Source of the DNA: Ichthyophonus hoferi
Lineage: Eukaryota; Opisthokonta; Ichthyosporea; Ichthyophonida; Ichthyophonidae
Reading direction: 5' to 3'
DNA length: 64,000 nt
NCBI GenBank assembly: GCA_002751075.1
Contig: NAOQ01000077.1
Span: forward strand, 65,979 to 129,978
Of this stretch, positions 53,001 through 64,000 are shown in pieces. The translations under genes and the position numbers were made by a program. The notes under the pieces are model-generated. The model saw only the letters and a list, made by a program, of their open reading frames with translations, ran no database searches and was not told where the DNA came from. The number at the start of each line of letters is the position of its first letter. Position 1 is the stretch's first letter.

Positions 53001-53542
53001 TATTAAACTAGGTATTAGTTAGTGTTAATTACCACCAACCTTCCTATTAATATCCGCTCTTACCATCCCTTTAACCCTAGATGTTAATTAGTGTTAATTG
53101 GATTTAATTGGTGTCAATTACCACCAACCTTCCTATTAATATTCCCCTTTACCTTTCCTCTAACCCTGGGTGCCAATTTGCTTTAATTGGTGCTAATTAG
53201 TGTTAATTACCACCAGCCTTCCTATTAATATTCTCCCTTACCTTCCCTCAAACCCCAAGTGTTAATTAGCTTTTATTCGTGTTAATTCGTGTTAATTATC
53301 ACCAACCCTCCTATTAATATTTCCCCTTATATTCCCTGTAGCCCTAGGTGTTAATTAGTGTTAATTGGCTTTAATTGATATTAATTACCCTCCTTCTTAT
53401 ATCTACATATTAATAATATCATTCTCCTCATCTCTATAGCCCAGCCAACTACAAACCATGTCTAGACCCTATTGATTGGACTATACCTGCGACACCGGAC
53501 ATTCCTACACAAACCCGTTGGCTTTTTTTGAAGAATTATTAA
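44153..53542 (+). CDS. SLC30A1: ZnT1-type zinc transporter (cation diffusion facilitator), complete
   Basis: Zinc/proton antiporter expected at the plasma membrane for zinc efflux. Exons: 44153-44250, 44585-44756, 45288-45329, 46763-46865, 47140-47217, 47623-47744, 48544-48607, 48943-49332, 50192-50249, 51051-51209, 51925-51992, 52672-52785, 53445-53542; 521 residues. TM1-2 lie in exon 2. The transport-site pairs are SLHVCSD (His74, Asp78) and YVHILGD (His342, Asp346), the HD-HD set of ZnT1; ZnT10 differs in the first pair. The His/Asn/Asp-rich TM4-TM5 loop peaks at residues ~283-332 with a run of seven His. TM6 is VDPLITATVAMMFV. The cytosolic domain has QLRIWQLVGPHVIGTVHI and AFHAHGIQSVTVQ. 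The C-terminus is the least sure part: acceptor 53444 reads on to NY, while acceptor 53440 with a donor at 52781 would stop sooner. Confidence 0.93.
44765..44990. repeat. TTGTATTATATT-type repeat in SLC30A1 intron 2
   Basis: Low-complexity GTGTTGTATTATATTGTA units grading into TTATATTATATT. Confidence 0.7.
46868..47135. repeat. Polypyrimidine tract in SLC30A1 intron 4
   Basis: CT-rich with TTTCTCTCTCTCC and CCCTCTCC units filling most of the intron up to the acceptor at 47139. Frames through it on both strands are artefacts. Confidence 0.8.
52005..52575. repeat. Paired polypyrimidine and polypurine tracts in SLC30A1 intron 11
   Basis: A CT-rich run (52005-52140) is followed in the same intron by a GA-rich run (52400-52575). 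In the transcript the two could base-pair. Confidence 0.75.
53017..53395. repeat. Four-copy 89-90-base minisatellite in the last SLC30A1 intron
   Basis: The phrase ACCACCAACCTTCCTATTAA recurs at about 53031, 53120, 53209 and 53299, each followed by a C-rich stretch and TTAATTAGTGTTAATT-like segments. A partial fifth unit follows. Confidence 0.9.
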
Positions 53543-54018
53543 GGCAGTCGTTTGGATTGGTTGTACTCATAATGGTTAATTAAGGGAATCTTCAAAGAGG
53601 TGTTTGTGTGTTTGTATATATATAGGTTTTGAAGAAGTTTACCTGATAGACTGTTTGTATACTTGTAGTAAAAATGAAACCAATTAATGCACACCTTGTA
53701 GCATATGCCACACCTTCTATAGGTATATATGTATGTATTATGTAGAATTTTAGAATTTTCATTTCCATTGGTTTTCAATAATTACTACTATTTTTTTAAG
53801 TACCATGAAAATTTCTGATTAGCTTCTCTATAGAAAAAAAAAAAACCTCTATCATGTGGATTATATATATATACATTAGAAACTATTTTCCTTTTCTTCT
53901 CACTCGGCTTTAATATTGTATGGTAAAAAAGGTACCAAACAAATGCGCACGTATGCATATGTGTATATTACAACATGCATATAACATAGGCGCACTGTCC
54001 TGTGTATCTGCACTGACC

Positions 54019-54024
54019 AATAAA
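54019..54024 (+). promoter_or_regulatory. Candidate poly(A) signal of SLC30A1
   Basis: AATAAA about 480 bases after the stop. Confidence 0.4.
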
Positions 54025-55644
54025 GACAGTGATATGATCATATCATGGCCAACTACATTTTTATATATATATTCTATACTATTCCAGATCTAAAACTGCA
54101 TCCAGGTATTGTATGCTATAGAGTAGTTAACTTTAAAATTATATGACACTTTCATTAGTTGCTTATAAAATTTAGTATTACACTCTAATTCGTCTTTTTT
54201 TTAAATTGACACTTAACTATAATGCATATATATGTGTATGTATGTATATCTGTATTCACGTAAGCCTATCTGGTATGCTGCATTACTATGGCAACAAATT
54301 TGTGACGCTGCAATAGGTCAAAAGATAGACAATAACGTAGAGAATACGAATACTAATACTAGCATACATGTATGATCAGACAGAAATATATGCACCAATT
54401 ATATATATATATATATAAATTACATCCATATTTACATGTCTACTTGCATCTCTATCTATCACTGTTTATATTAAGCAAGGGCTCTTCAATGAATGTGAAA
54501 AGATATGTAAATAAAATTGTATTACGAATGAAGGGTTGACATGAAACATTAGACAGGTATAGTGTCCAATTGGAGCTGTAGAAGCATGGTGTTGTAGGCT
54601 ACCAGCCAATGACGCAGTGGCTGGTGTTTTATTATTTCGTTCATTTCTTATTATTAAATTTTAATATTAAAAATAATATCTGTGGGTTTTTTATTTATGA
54701 CATAACGTAAGATAAATTATAACTGGGTCATACATTTTGTCAGAAAATGAGATTTTCAATATGCCAATTAAAATCTAAAAATTCATTGGCATGGTGGGTA
54801 CAAATTATTCGACACTTAGCGTGTTGTGTGATCCAATAAGAACTTATTACGTTGACATCTGAAACATAAAGATCCTTTTTAACTCCACCAATCCTTGAAA
54901 GCAGTAGTTCAGCAGATGATTGTCTTACGGCTCACGAGTACAACAAACAATAAGAATATATAAACGTGTGTGTATATTATATAGTTAATTATAGAACTAC
55001 TACATATAGTTACGCATTAGCCCAATGTAGCTTGCATGCTCATGTATGAAAACAATTTATAACTTTAATAATAGATAAATTCTTATTAATTTATTAATCC
55101 GCGCTTAATATAGCTTATTTCCACGCCAGCTTTACCGTTATTATTAAACTACTACCTAGTAACCGTGACCCCGGCCTCACATCATTAGATATTTCTAATA
55201 TAGTAATTAATGTGTAACAGTAATTGAGTATGTTTGTAGGATCTTGATCCTCATATATATCTCTTCTGCAACAATGTTACCAATGAAGTTTGAGTTTAAA
55301 ATTTAATATTACACTATAAGCAAGATAATTGAATGATATGATACTCAATCTTACTTAGCCAATCACCAATCTGGAAATAGGTGGGTAAAAGGTCATAATA
55401 TACATTTTAAGTAAGCAGAATAGGCAAATACATAGGTATGTGTATATATCTGCATGTATGATAGTATTCCAGTAGGTAGGTATGTGTTATAACGTAGACA
55501 GTGGTCAGTTGAGCAATGATGTATATCATACTATACAGCATAAATAATAAATGATAATTATATGATGTAGCATAGGTATGTAGATGCATACGGTGAGAGA
55601 GAGATTAGGATTACAGATCAACTGGATGATTGGGCAGATAAAAA
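54025..55644. other. Convergent interval between SLC30A1 and the Dad4-like gene
   Basis: AT-rich. Holds a perfect 8-base inverted repeat with a 9-base loop at 54601-54625 (ACCAGCCA/TGGCTGGT). No exon chain found. Confidence 0.5.
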
Positions 55645-57128
55645 TCAATACAGTGGAGTAGTAGATTGCTGTGATGTAGATCGGGCCACTGTCACCTTCC
55701 TACAATAACTATCCCAGATCGTGCTAATGCAAGAATAATCCTCGTTGTATGCTTTCACTTCCTGTGGATGGCCAGGGTTAGTGTGGTCTTGCACTGCGAG
55801 TATTGGTAGTAGTATAGTGTAATATAATATAGTAGAGGAGAGGAGAATAGAATAAACTAAAGTATAATATAGTGTAGTAAAGTATAATATAATATAATTA
55901 CAATATTGTCCAATAAACAGTCACATATTGGCAATTTAAAATCCTTTAAAATTATTATAAAGCTAAGAATGAAACGTGAACAGAGCTGGCCATCAATAGA
56001 TTTTTCCAAAATGCAAGAAACTCTACCCAGGCAATGATGTATCCAATTTTATTTAAGTCAATTAGAATGAGAATATAAAATTAAAAGGGTAGATGATTGG
56101 ATTACTGTTGAAAGCTATTGCTATTATTAAGACAGAGATATCGACTATGAATCAATAAAATTGTAAAATAACACATATCCAAGGAAAATCACTTACCTGC
56201 ATACTACTATTAACATCAGCCAATAGCTCGTTTAGTTTTTCAATGTGGACTACAACACGATCCAAAAGCATCTATATGATTGAATGGATTTTAGTAGTCA
56301 ATAATAACCATATAAAGGTGTGCATATACAAATATACACAAGTAAAATCGCATGAATAATTTCTATGTATAGAATTACATGCAGAGCAGCAATCAGATAA
56401 TGACTAAAGATGCTTTCGAAATTGGTATATCTATGCACCTCCTACTTGCACTAGATTATTATAGAAAAAATACAGAGCCAAAACCTTTACGATACAAACA
56501 CTTGCCTATTCATAATCCTAGACGTGTATTGTGTTGAAACAGGTATTGAAACAAATATTGAAAACGGTTAAGATTATATGAGTGTGTATAAAGATACAAA
56601 TATTAAGGCTATTTCTTGGAAGAGTATTAGGCCGTAGGTATAAACAAGGTACAAAGAGTAAAGAAATATAAAGTAGAACTGGGTATTTGTGTACAAGTCT
56701 TATTAAGTAGTTTTACACTTGTATGTGCATTTATTTATACCCATGGATACAATAGCTGAAACTTGCGCGGTCTATGCACTTAAGCAATAATATAAATGGT
56801 CCTGTGTGTAAGTATGCAAGCATAATTATACATGGCCGTCTGAACACAACATATGCATATACTATCATCCGTATAGAAACATGCACATGAAGTTAGTCTT
56901 AATTGGTTCTGATGATAAAATTTTCCCCTCCATTAGTAAGAGTTTAATAGTAAAAAAAAAATGTCTGAAGGAAAGGAAAAGGGTACAATTCACAAGGGTA
57001 CAACAATGAAATAGTAAACTTGGCCATGGAAGGAATGATTTAAAAGTAAAATAACCGTACTAAAGTAAATACGTTGTAGAACTTACCCCCTTCTCTTGTG
57101 TGTATGGATCCATGGCTTCACAATTCAT
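55645..57128 (-). CDS. DAD4: Dad4-like subunit of the DASH/Dam1 kinetochore complex
   Basis: Predicted small coiled subunit of the DASH/Dam1 ring that links kinetochores to microtubules in fungi. Minus-strand exons: 57113-57087 (or from an upstream ATG at 57128), 56271-56197, 55761-55645, all phase 0. Donors are GTAAGT in both introns; the last acceptor CCACAG is preceded by a CTAAC branch-like site. The product is 72 residues from the ATG at 57113 (77 from 57128). As I recall it, yeast Dad4 is also 72 residues. DRVVVHIEKLNELLA aligns without gaps to its SRIIGNIKRLNESVA, and STIWDSY to its GAICDNY, with conserved spacing between. The heptad-like Leu/Ile/Val pattern is kept and the tail is Ser/Thr/Gln-rich in both. 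What is seen is a well-formed small spliced gene; the family call rests on remembered sequence. Head-to-head with SRF, 3.4 kb apart. Confidence 0.68.
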
Positions 57129-59998
57129 AATTAGAATGCTCTGACTGCAGGAAGCGCACTAATAAATAGCAATAAATATTAACAAATAATAATAAATACT
57201 AATTGGAATAGAAACGAACAGAGCAGTGTGGCAAAGAATTGCTTTAATCACAAAATATAGAATTAAACAATATATTAGGTGTGGTGTGTCAATTGTCTAA
57301 CAACTTTATACTTCGTGCATTATGCGCCTTATTCTGGCGTATTTTCGATATATAGTATGCACTGTACATAATCCATGTTTTAATTGTTTTAATGGGTTCA
57401 ACCAGAAAAAAACGATCAAGATCTCATAATTTTTAATTACTGATTGATTGCAGATTAATTACGGATCCTATAAATTTGGGTGATTTTAAGATGTAGATCG
57501 TAACGATTTATTAGATATCATAATAGATTTTACCAATCAATTGATCCTTGGAAGTAGATGGTAACGAGTCATTGGAAATGACACAGATCTTCCTGATTGA
57601 TTGAGATGATACATAAGTGGTACCGATTGATGGAAAACAGTCAAAGCGTAACAAGTAATTTTTAATTATTCTATAGTATCTGTGTTAAGTCTATATACTC
57701 TTAAAAGCATACCATGTTTTACGATGCATATATGCATACCCGTTAATCGAAATCACATATCAAAAAAGTTGATCTTACGACCTCACAATTGTCATTGGAA
57801 ATGCAATTCCAAAATATGCTTACCAGCCATATATAGTAGATATTAGTGTGAATTCTATCGCAGTATTTCTAAAATTATCGTAATTAATTAGTATCTGGTA
57901 TCTTCACCCACTCAGCCCTTCTTCATTTGGACTCCTAAATGGCCACCTAAATCACTAGGTAAGATTTGTAAATAGTGACCTTGCGCACATTATTCACTAA
58001 TGCTCGAATCACAACTATAGTCACTAAGCTGGCTCACTTTTTTTTTTTTTCAAAAGACAGCCACCAATGTGCTCCAGGCCAGTGCTGACCTCTATATATA
58101 GTAATTAATATACAATGATACCAATTAATCAACTGTTAAGTATCTATGTCAACTATTAATGCTAGTTAATAGAGATTGCCCAACGCTGAATATAATTTAA
58201 AAACATTTAGTGCCAAAATTGTCAAACTCTGACGCGTTATTTGTCACGATATCCAATCAGTTCAATATAATTGTTGAGACCGATTCGAATTGAATAAAAA
58301 CCAATGTTTAGCTGATTGGAGCTGATTGGCGTATTTCATGTACTAATTGAAGTGTCATTATTGGAATGGCCACTAGATTGGAACGACAACTGGAAGAAAT
58401 ACCTACTATCTAGGGTACTATGTATACATTACATATACAAGTATAAACACGTATATATAACCGAATCAAATATGGGATCATGGAGTAGTTGAGGTTGCAA
58501 AACCTAAACCTGGGTAATAAATTTGTAGAACTGGATTATATAAGATTGGTCTATGCTTTATCATAGGGCTTGGGGGTGGCAAAAGGTTTTCACTGAACCT
58601 GTTGAAAGGCTTGGCTACGCATATATTTCTATATAGCTTCCCTTCATATATATCATATATAAGAAATCCATTGGATCGGCATCATTCTCATCAGTCAATC
58701 GTATCTAGGCGACATGATCGCTTAAGCACAAATACGTGAAATGCATCTCAAATATGCGAATAGGACGCAAGGTTCATAAGATCACTACTTGCCCAATCAT
58801 TATTTAAGAAAGCTTAGAAACCCCCTACTCACACCTCTCACTAATAATTTTTTCTGCTCTGGTAATTTTTTCTTTTTTAATATTTAGCACTGGTAGCAAA
58901 ACTTAGCTATCGTTAATACGGAATTTTTTGAAAAAACAATACAATATAACTGGTAAGGGACTTGCCCGTTATTATATTATCAGTTGGTGAGACGTATTTA
59001 CAGTTTTCTGCAACTCATTGCCAATTAAGTGCTAACTAATAGAATATTACTAATTACATTACCTAATTTGGCAAGCTTGATCTATGTTAAATGAGCATTG
59101 TTTTAATCGACGCCATACCTCGTGTAAAATATGAAGCCATGGAGTGGGTTACACGCCCTACTATACCTTATAGAGGAATACAATGTAAAACTACCTATTT
59201 TTAGGCTAAGGCTCACAATACTGTTATATAAAAGAGTAAAAGACTAACTTCAATGAAACCTATACAAATTTTTGAGTTGCATATTTCCAGCTTATTCTTA
59301 TCAGAGTTAACTACTTGCATAACAAATTTCCCATTGGTAATGGATTTTGTTTTCTATTTTTATTTGTGAATAGCCACTAAACTCTTGGAGTAAGAACAGT
59401 GACGTCATTTTTAATGATTGTAGGGCAAAACAAACTGATCGGTTTTAATTATTTACATATTATAACATACCTTAAGACCACAGCTGTATAATTTTTTTTA
59501 TGTATAATTTTTTTTATTAATAATAGATTGTTTTAAATATATCTATTGTTTGTACAGTTAAATATTGTTTTACAAGATACTAACGTTGTCATCTATCGAA
59601 TCTGCAAAGTTCAAACGATTTGATTCATTGGTTAATCATTTCATTGCTTAATATCATTTATTATTATTTATTATTACTAACGGTCAAATTTGGTTACTCT
59701 TTGGGTTTGTCTAAGACCATTATCACACTAACAAGACAAGCAATCAGTTGAATTATATAAAAAGCAATAGCTAATAACAAAAAAAATAAATTATAAAATC
59801 TAACCAAAAAAATTTCCAATACACGTTTAAAAAATTCACAATATAAATATAAAAATAAACCAAAAAATAATAACTAAATTTAATATAAAAAACTTAAAGT
59901 TAAAATTTAAATTTTAAAAAATACTATTTCCTTATCACCCTGGGATAAGTGAGTTTCGAGCACGCCGATAAAGGCATTTACCAATCGTTGCCAGCATA

Positions 59999-60006
59999 TC
60001 ACGTGA
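59999..60006. promoter_or_regulatory. E-box palindrome TCACGTGA
   Basis: Perfect CACGTG core in the less AT-rich segment upstream of SRF. This is the binding type of bHLH-ZIP factors. Function is inferred from position only. Confidence 0.35.
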
Positions 60007-60093
60007 CCTAGTGACCTGTCTCCACTCCATATATGTCGCCATCGGATCGTTATGTTCTCAATTAGGCTTTTTCCTTTGCCCTTTTACGGTATT

Positions 60094-60102
60094 GCGCGCC
60101 AA
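60094..60102. promoter_or_regulatory. E2F-like site GCGCGCCAA
   Basis: The reverse complement TTGGCGCGC resembles an E2F site. CpG-containing words are rare in this window and this one sits about 430 bases before the SRF coding start. Confidence 0.3.
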
Positions 60103-60525
60103 CTTTGTATATCGCATGTGAAGGAACTGATCTGGAACCTCACGGTTCAAGGTACACAATATGCTAGGGAAGGGTAATGTGGGAACGACGGGTATACAGC
60201 TAAATTATACATTTATATTAAAACTTACTGTAGTGGCTATGTTGCTATGTTGGTTGGGACTGTAGAAGGACAGGGAGGAAAGAAACGGACGTTACTTTTT
60301 TTATAGCAAAAAAAAAAAAAATGGCTTGTTTTATTACTTTAGCTTTCTTTTGCAGTTTGAAAATAATAAATAATAAATAAACTTGGGAAAATTTGGTTTT
60401 GCGTTATATGGAGCTAAGTTTTTTATTTTTGATTTATAAGGGTGTTCTGATAACTTGAACGAAAATGGCTATTTCCTACATTTGCATTTTTTTTACCAGA
60501 AATATTTACGAAATTTTTGCAGAAA

Positions 60526-62749
60526 ATGCAAGACCTCTCCGTGAGGCAACTTGACAAAATGAATGAAGCCGTGGGTTTGATACCAGGCGGCGATTCTTGT
60601 AAGTAACGCTTTTCCTTTTTTGATGGATTGTTCAGCTATGGTGATTATTGTAGTATCGTCGTGTAACATGTTTGTCAACTTGGCCTTTAACATGGAGACA
60701 CAAAAAAATTAGTGGAGCTCTTTCTGTCTGTTCTGTGTTGTTATTGATGCTTATGATAGTCAAGCCTTTGATTGTTTTTTGCCTTTTTTACTACTTTTAA
60801 GACGTTAATGAAAATATGGTTTGTTTTGATACGAGTGACTTTGTACGAGTTATTTATCGTCCCTTCCACCCTTATACCCCTATCACTATGCAGATCTGGG
60901 TGAGAATACAAGCGGGATTAAGAGAATATTAGAAGAGGATGACGTAAGTTCTGCTTACTTGTTTGCTGTTCTTGGCTTTTGGTTGACTTATAGCATGTGT
61001 AAATAATTACTGTATGCAAAAGACAAATATATGTCAATTCATTTACTTGTTTATATTATAAATAAGTACTGTTATTAGCTGTTTATCTCACCAGGGCTCT
61101 TGTGTACAGGGTGAGATGACAGAAAGGAAGACTGGAGGAAGAAGGAAGATTCCTATTGAGTTTATTGATGACAAGAGTCGCCGTCATATTACCTTCAGGT
61201 ATATATGTGATAAATAATTGGTTTATTGGCAAGTTTTTGATGAGAAATATTGCTATGAGAAACATTTTGATCTTCTTATGTATATACTTATATATGTATG
61301 TCTACAGCAAACGTAAGGCTGGAATTATGAAGAAAGCATACGAGTTGAGCACTTTAACAGGTATGTTCTCTATCTTCCTCTACATATGTTCGTTATAAGC
61401 ACATTTTTTCGTTGTTATATAGTGGTTAAGTGTATAGTTATCCAAATGTACGTACATTCAATCAATTTTGGTATATATATTTAGTTTTAATTTATCGATC
61501 ACCCAATAGGGACCCAAGTGCTTCTTCTTGTAGCCTCGGAGACAGGGCACGTGTATACCTTTGCTACCCCTAAACTCCAACCTCTTATAACCAAACCTGA
61601 GGGAAAGAATCTCATTCAGGCTTGCCTGAATGCCCCTGACCCACCGATGGTGAGTGTTTCTTGCTTATTATTAGTATTGTTATTTTCTGTATATATATCT
61701 CTCTGTGTGTATGTATATATGAGGGTGTAATTTGAAAATCTAGATATAGATAGATAGATTCTTATAGTTCATATTGTTTACTATGTTGCTTATATAATTA
61801 CGAAATTGTGTTATATTGAAACACATAGGGGAGAGAAATAACCTGCAGTATAGTATCTAATTGAATGTGTTTTAACTAGATGCACGATCCTCGCGGATAC
61901 CCTGACAACATTGTTGGAGTGCCAGGTGTAGATGGACCGGTATGCTTCCCTCTCTCTCTCCCACCACCACTATATATTTATCTATCTATTGGTTTGTTCT
62001 TAAGTTTATGCTATCTCGTTGGTCTAATTTTAATTTTAATTTTAATCTTTAAATTAATCCAGTTAAGGATAGTAAACTACTTTGTCGTACTAATACTATC
62101 CACATTCTGCTACAACACTGGAGGTCCTTAGCCAGTTCTCTGAGTCGATATATACATATATTGTTGTACTTCAATTTTTATTGTTTTATTTTCTCCTCTA
62201 TAGCAATAAAAACATTTAAATGGATTTACTATAGTTAATTGTTTAGTATTAACCTATTTTCTATGCTATGTTTGCAGAGTGTACAGCCTGGAGCAGGTCT
62301 TCCAGCTGGTGTGTCCCCCTATAATCCCGCTACCTTTCCTAGCTCATACCCAGGTGAATGTTAATTATTATGTATTATATTATGTCCTCTCACCCACCTC
62401 TTCTTACGCCACAAGTCATAATTGCTTGTTGGTATGCAATGTGAAGTCTTGTGTGTGGTTATTATTTATGGTGAATGGGACAAAGCTGTGATTTTTTCCT
62501 TTCTCGTGTACCTTTTTCCTGTGCATCTACTTACCTACTCATTTTAATCTGTTTGTTAATACCTTATATGACCACTACATTTACCTTACATTCTATCTTG
62601 TAGAAATTTAACGCAAGTTTGACTGTACTGCCACTATACATCATTCATCATTCCCGTAGTGACTCTTTACTATGGTTGCAGGTGTGCCAACAGGGATGCC
62701 GGGTGGACCTATTCCAGCACCTGGTCAGTCTTACAATAATACCGCTTAA
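60526..62749 (+). CDS. SRF: Serum response factor (MADS-box), short form
   Basis: Dimeric MADS-box transcription factor that binds CArG boxes and, with MRTF or ETS partners, controls cytoskeletal and immediate-early genes. Exons: 60526-60598, 60894-60943, 61095-61198, 61308-61360, 61510-61649, 61880-61939, 62278-62353, 62682-62749; 207 residues, phases agree. The MADS box is about residues 55-113 (GGRRKIPIEFIDDKSRRHIT, then KAGIMKKAYELSTLTG). The SAM extension follows (PKLQPLITKPEGKNLIQACL) to about 140. The tail is short and Pro/Gly/Ser-rich, so the protein is under half the length of the vertebrate one. Two in-frame acceptors for exon 3 (before 61095 and before 61110) would give forms differing by five residues. 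The ATG at 60526 lies three bases after a TTTTTGCAG acceptor, so an upstream 5'UTR or coding exon is likely. Confidence 0.95.
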
Positions 62750-64000
62750 CTGACCTGACCCTTGGTCACATCAAGTTATAATATCGACAAATTTGTGTTT
62801 TTAACCTTTTCAATAGAGTTTTTGTATGTTTATGAGAAATTGCTTTTCGATTTTTTTTATGTGCCTATGTATGGGGTGTTGTAACAAGATTTTTAGGTAT
62901 ATAAAGATATAGTATTCCTTTCATTATATCATTTTCCAGCTGGTTGGTGTATTGGGGTTGGCTCTTGGCAATTCAACGGCGTTGGCTGATTGGTTGCTCT
63001 TCCATCCTCTTTACTTATTATTATTACTATTCCCAACCGTATTGAAGCAAGAAAATCTACTTGAAATGAAAAACGGAGAAATAATCCCACCACCATTGAC
63101 AGAATCCTTTTTGCGTTGTTCATTTTAACATAGATAAATGATATGCCGTAAGTGTAATGTTTTTGGCCGACTATATAATATACCCTGGATGAAATATTTT
63201 TTGGAAATATATATCCATCCATCTTACCTCACCAGTCGGGGCTGGTATCTTCATACCTTGTGTTTATATGTTATTTTGAAGTTTAGTTTCTGTATACCTA
63301 AACATACTACATCATTTACTTTTTCTACTCTAGGGCAAATGCTCGACTTTCCGTGTGTCTACAGTCACAGTATGCTTTATATATGCATTGGTTGACTCGA
63401 GTAATATAAGTTCCTACATACATGGATGAGATAGGGTCGAGTTGTACATTGTTTCTATCTGAAAGAGAAATGTGTGAATTGGGTGATGATTTCTAATTGA
63501 ATTAAGTTTTACTACCAAGTCGGACTTGAAATTTTTATTTTATATTTAAAAAACGAGGGAAACGTTTACATTGTTTATGATACATAAATACGTCGTTTTC
63601 AACAAATCCATGTATATAGAGGAACTATTGTGTTTTAAATTATTGTAAGGGGTTGATAATCATTGGAAATAAAGAGATGGGTTCAGTCCCTGTGACCTAT
63701 ATACATTTAGAAATAGTGTTTGAGTTTGTACCCTGACAGATAGGCTAAACCGTTCTTGTTCTTAAAATAAGGCTACCAAGATAGGAGCGTGTAGCTAGTT
63801 GTGCAGCCAGAATTAGCTCACTAATTAATAAATGTGGAAATTGTCAGTATATTATCGCCTGTGATGAATAACTCTTGAATATTATGATCATGTTTCGATC
63901 GGTTCCACTCCACTAAAGATTTCTAGATTTCAGATTGACCTTTTATTAGAGATAAAAGTAGTACTGATGCTGTAAGTTGTATTTGATTGTCGTCAGGCAA
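62750..64000. other. SRF 3' region to window end
   Basis: A possible 3'UTR acceptor (TTTTCCAG) ends at 62939. A poly(A) signal lies at 63668. A minus frame at 63222-62929 lacks recognisable features. No further gene is supported. Confidence 0.45.
63668..63673 (+). promoter_or_regulatory. Candidate poly(A) signal of SRF
   Basis: AATAAA about 920 bases after the SRF stop. Confidence 0.35.

Larger units (their letters stand above)
57129..60525. promoter_or_regulatory. Divergent region between the Dad4-like gene and SRF
   Basis: The left part is AT-rich with imperfect ~60-base repetition near 57490-57650. One exon-like plus-strand stretch lies at 57916-57958 (CAG acceptor, GTAAGA donor, 14 open codons), with no partner found. 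The segment 59940-60200 is less AT-rich and carries an E-box palindrome and an E2F-like site. SRF 5'UTR exons probably lie in this interval. Confidence 0.45.

Noticed and set aside
60020-60040. CArG-like site CCATATATGT upstream of SRF
   Set aside because: It lacks the terminal GG of CC(A/T)6GG, so SRF self-regulation is not supported.
62929-63222. 97-codon minus frame after SRF that would continue the strand alternation
   Set aside because: No domain, no conserved words and no partner exon. It overlaps a likely SRF 3'UTR exon.

Overview
This is an AT-rich eukaryotic window with many GT-AG introns, long simple-sequence runs inside introns, and three assembly gaps (12735-12759, 26817-27475, 39715-40082). 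The gene set (SARAF, malectin, SRF, SLC30A1-type zinc transporter, TAF6, capping protein alpha, DPP7-like peptidase) is that of an animal. The low GC and compact spacing would suit an early-branching animal such as a sponge, but the species is an inference and no sequence here proves it.

I rebuilt ten genes exon by exon, checking reading phase at every junction. They strictly alternate in strand: DPP7-like (-, 3' end off the left edge), TAF6 (+), an unrecognised 82-residue gene (-), CAPZA (+), SARAF (-), MLEC (+), a tandem chromodomain gene (-), SLC30A1-like (+), a DASH/Dam1 Dad4-like gene (-), SRF (+). The window is therefore five head-to-head pairs, with likely shared promoter regions at 3631-4049, 14136-15221, 25196-26362, 43186-44152 and 57129-60525, and convergent 3' ends between pairs.

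The main find is at 55645-57128: a three-exon gene for a protein of 72 residues (77 from an upstream ATG) that matches the Dad4 subunit of the fungal kinetochore DASH/Dam1 ring over its whole length. Animals normally use the Ska complex instead. Other notable items are a chromodomain gene split by what looks like a false gap (the same ~146 bases flank both sides), a SARAF with an enlarged membrane region, a short SRF, an 89-90 base minisatellite and a 36-base tandem repeat in introns, and a decayed coding-like block at 36180-38095 that looks like an old mobile element.

By role: DPP7-like (lysosomal peptidase), MLEC (ER glycan quality control), SARAF (ER calcium entry control) and SLC30A1 (zinc export) are secretory or membrane genes. 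TAF6, SRF and the chromodomain protein are nuclear. CAPZA caps actin filaments, and SRF is classically an actin-responsive regulator. Nothing suggests an operon or one pathway; the shared feature is the divergent pairing.
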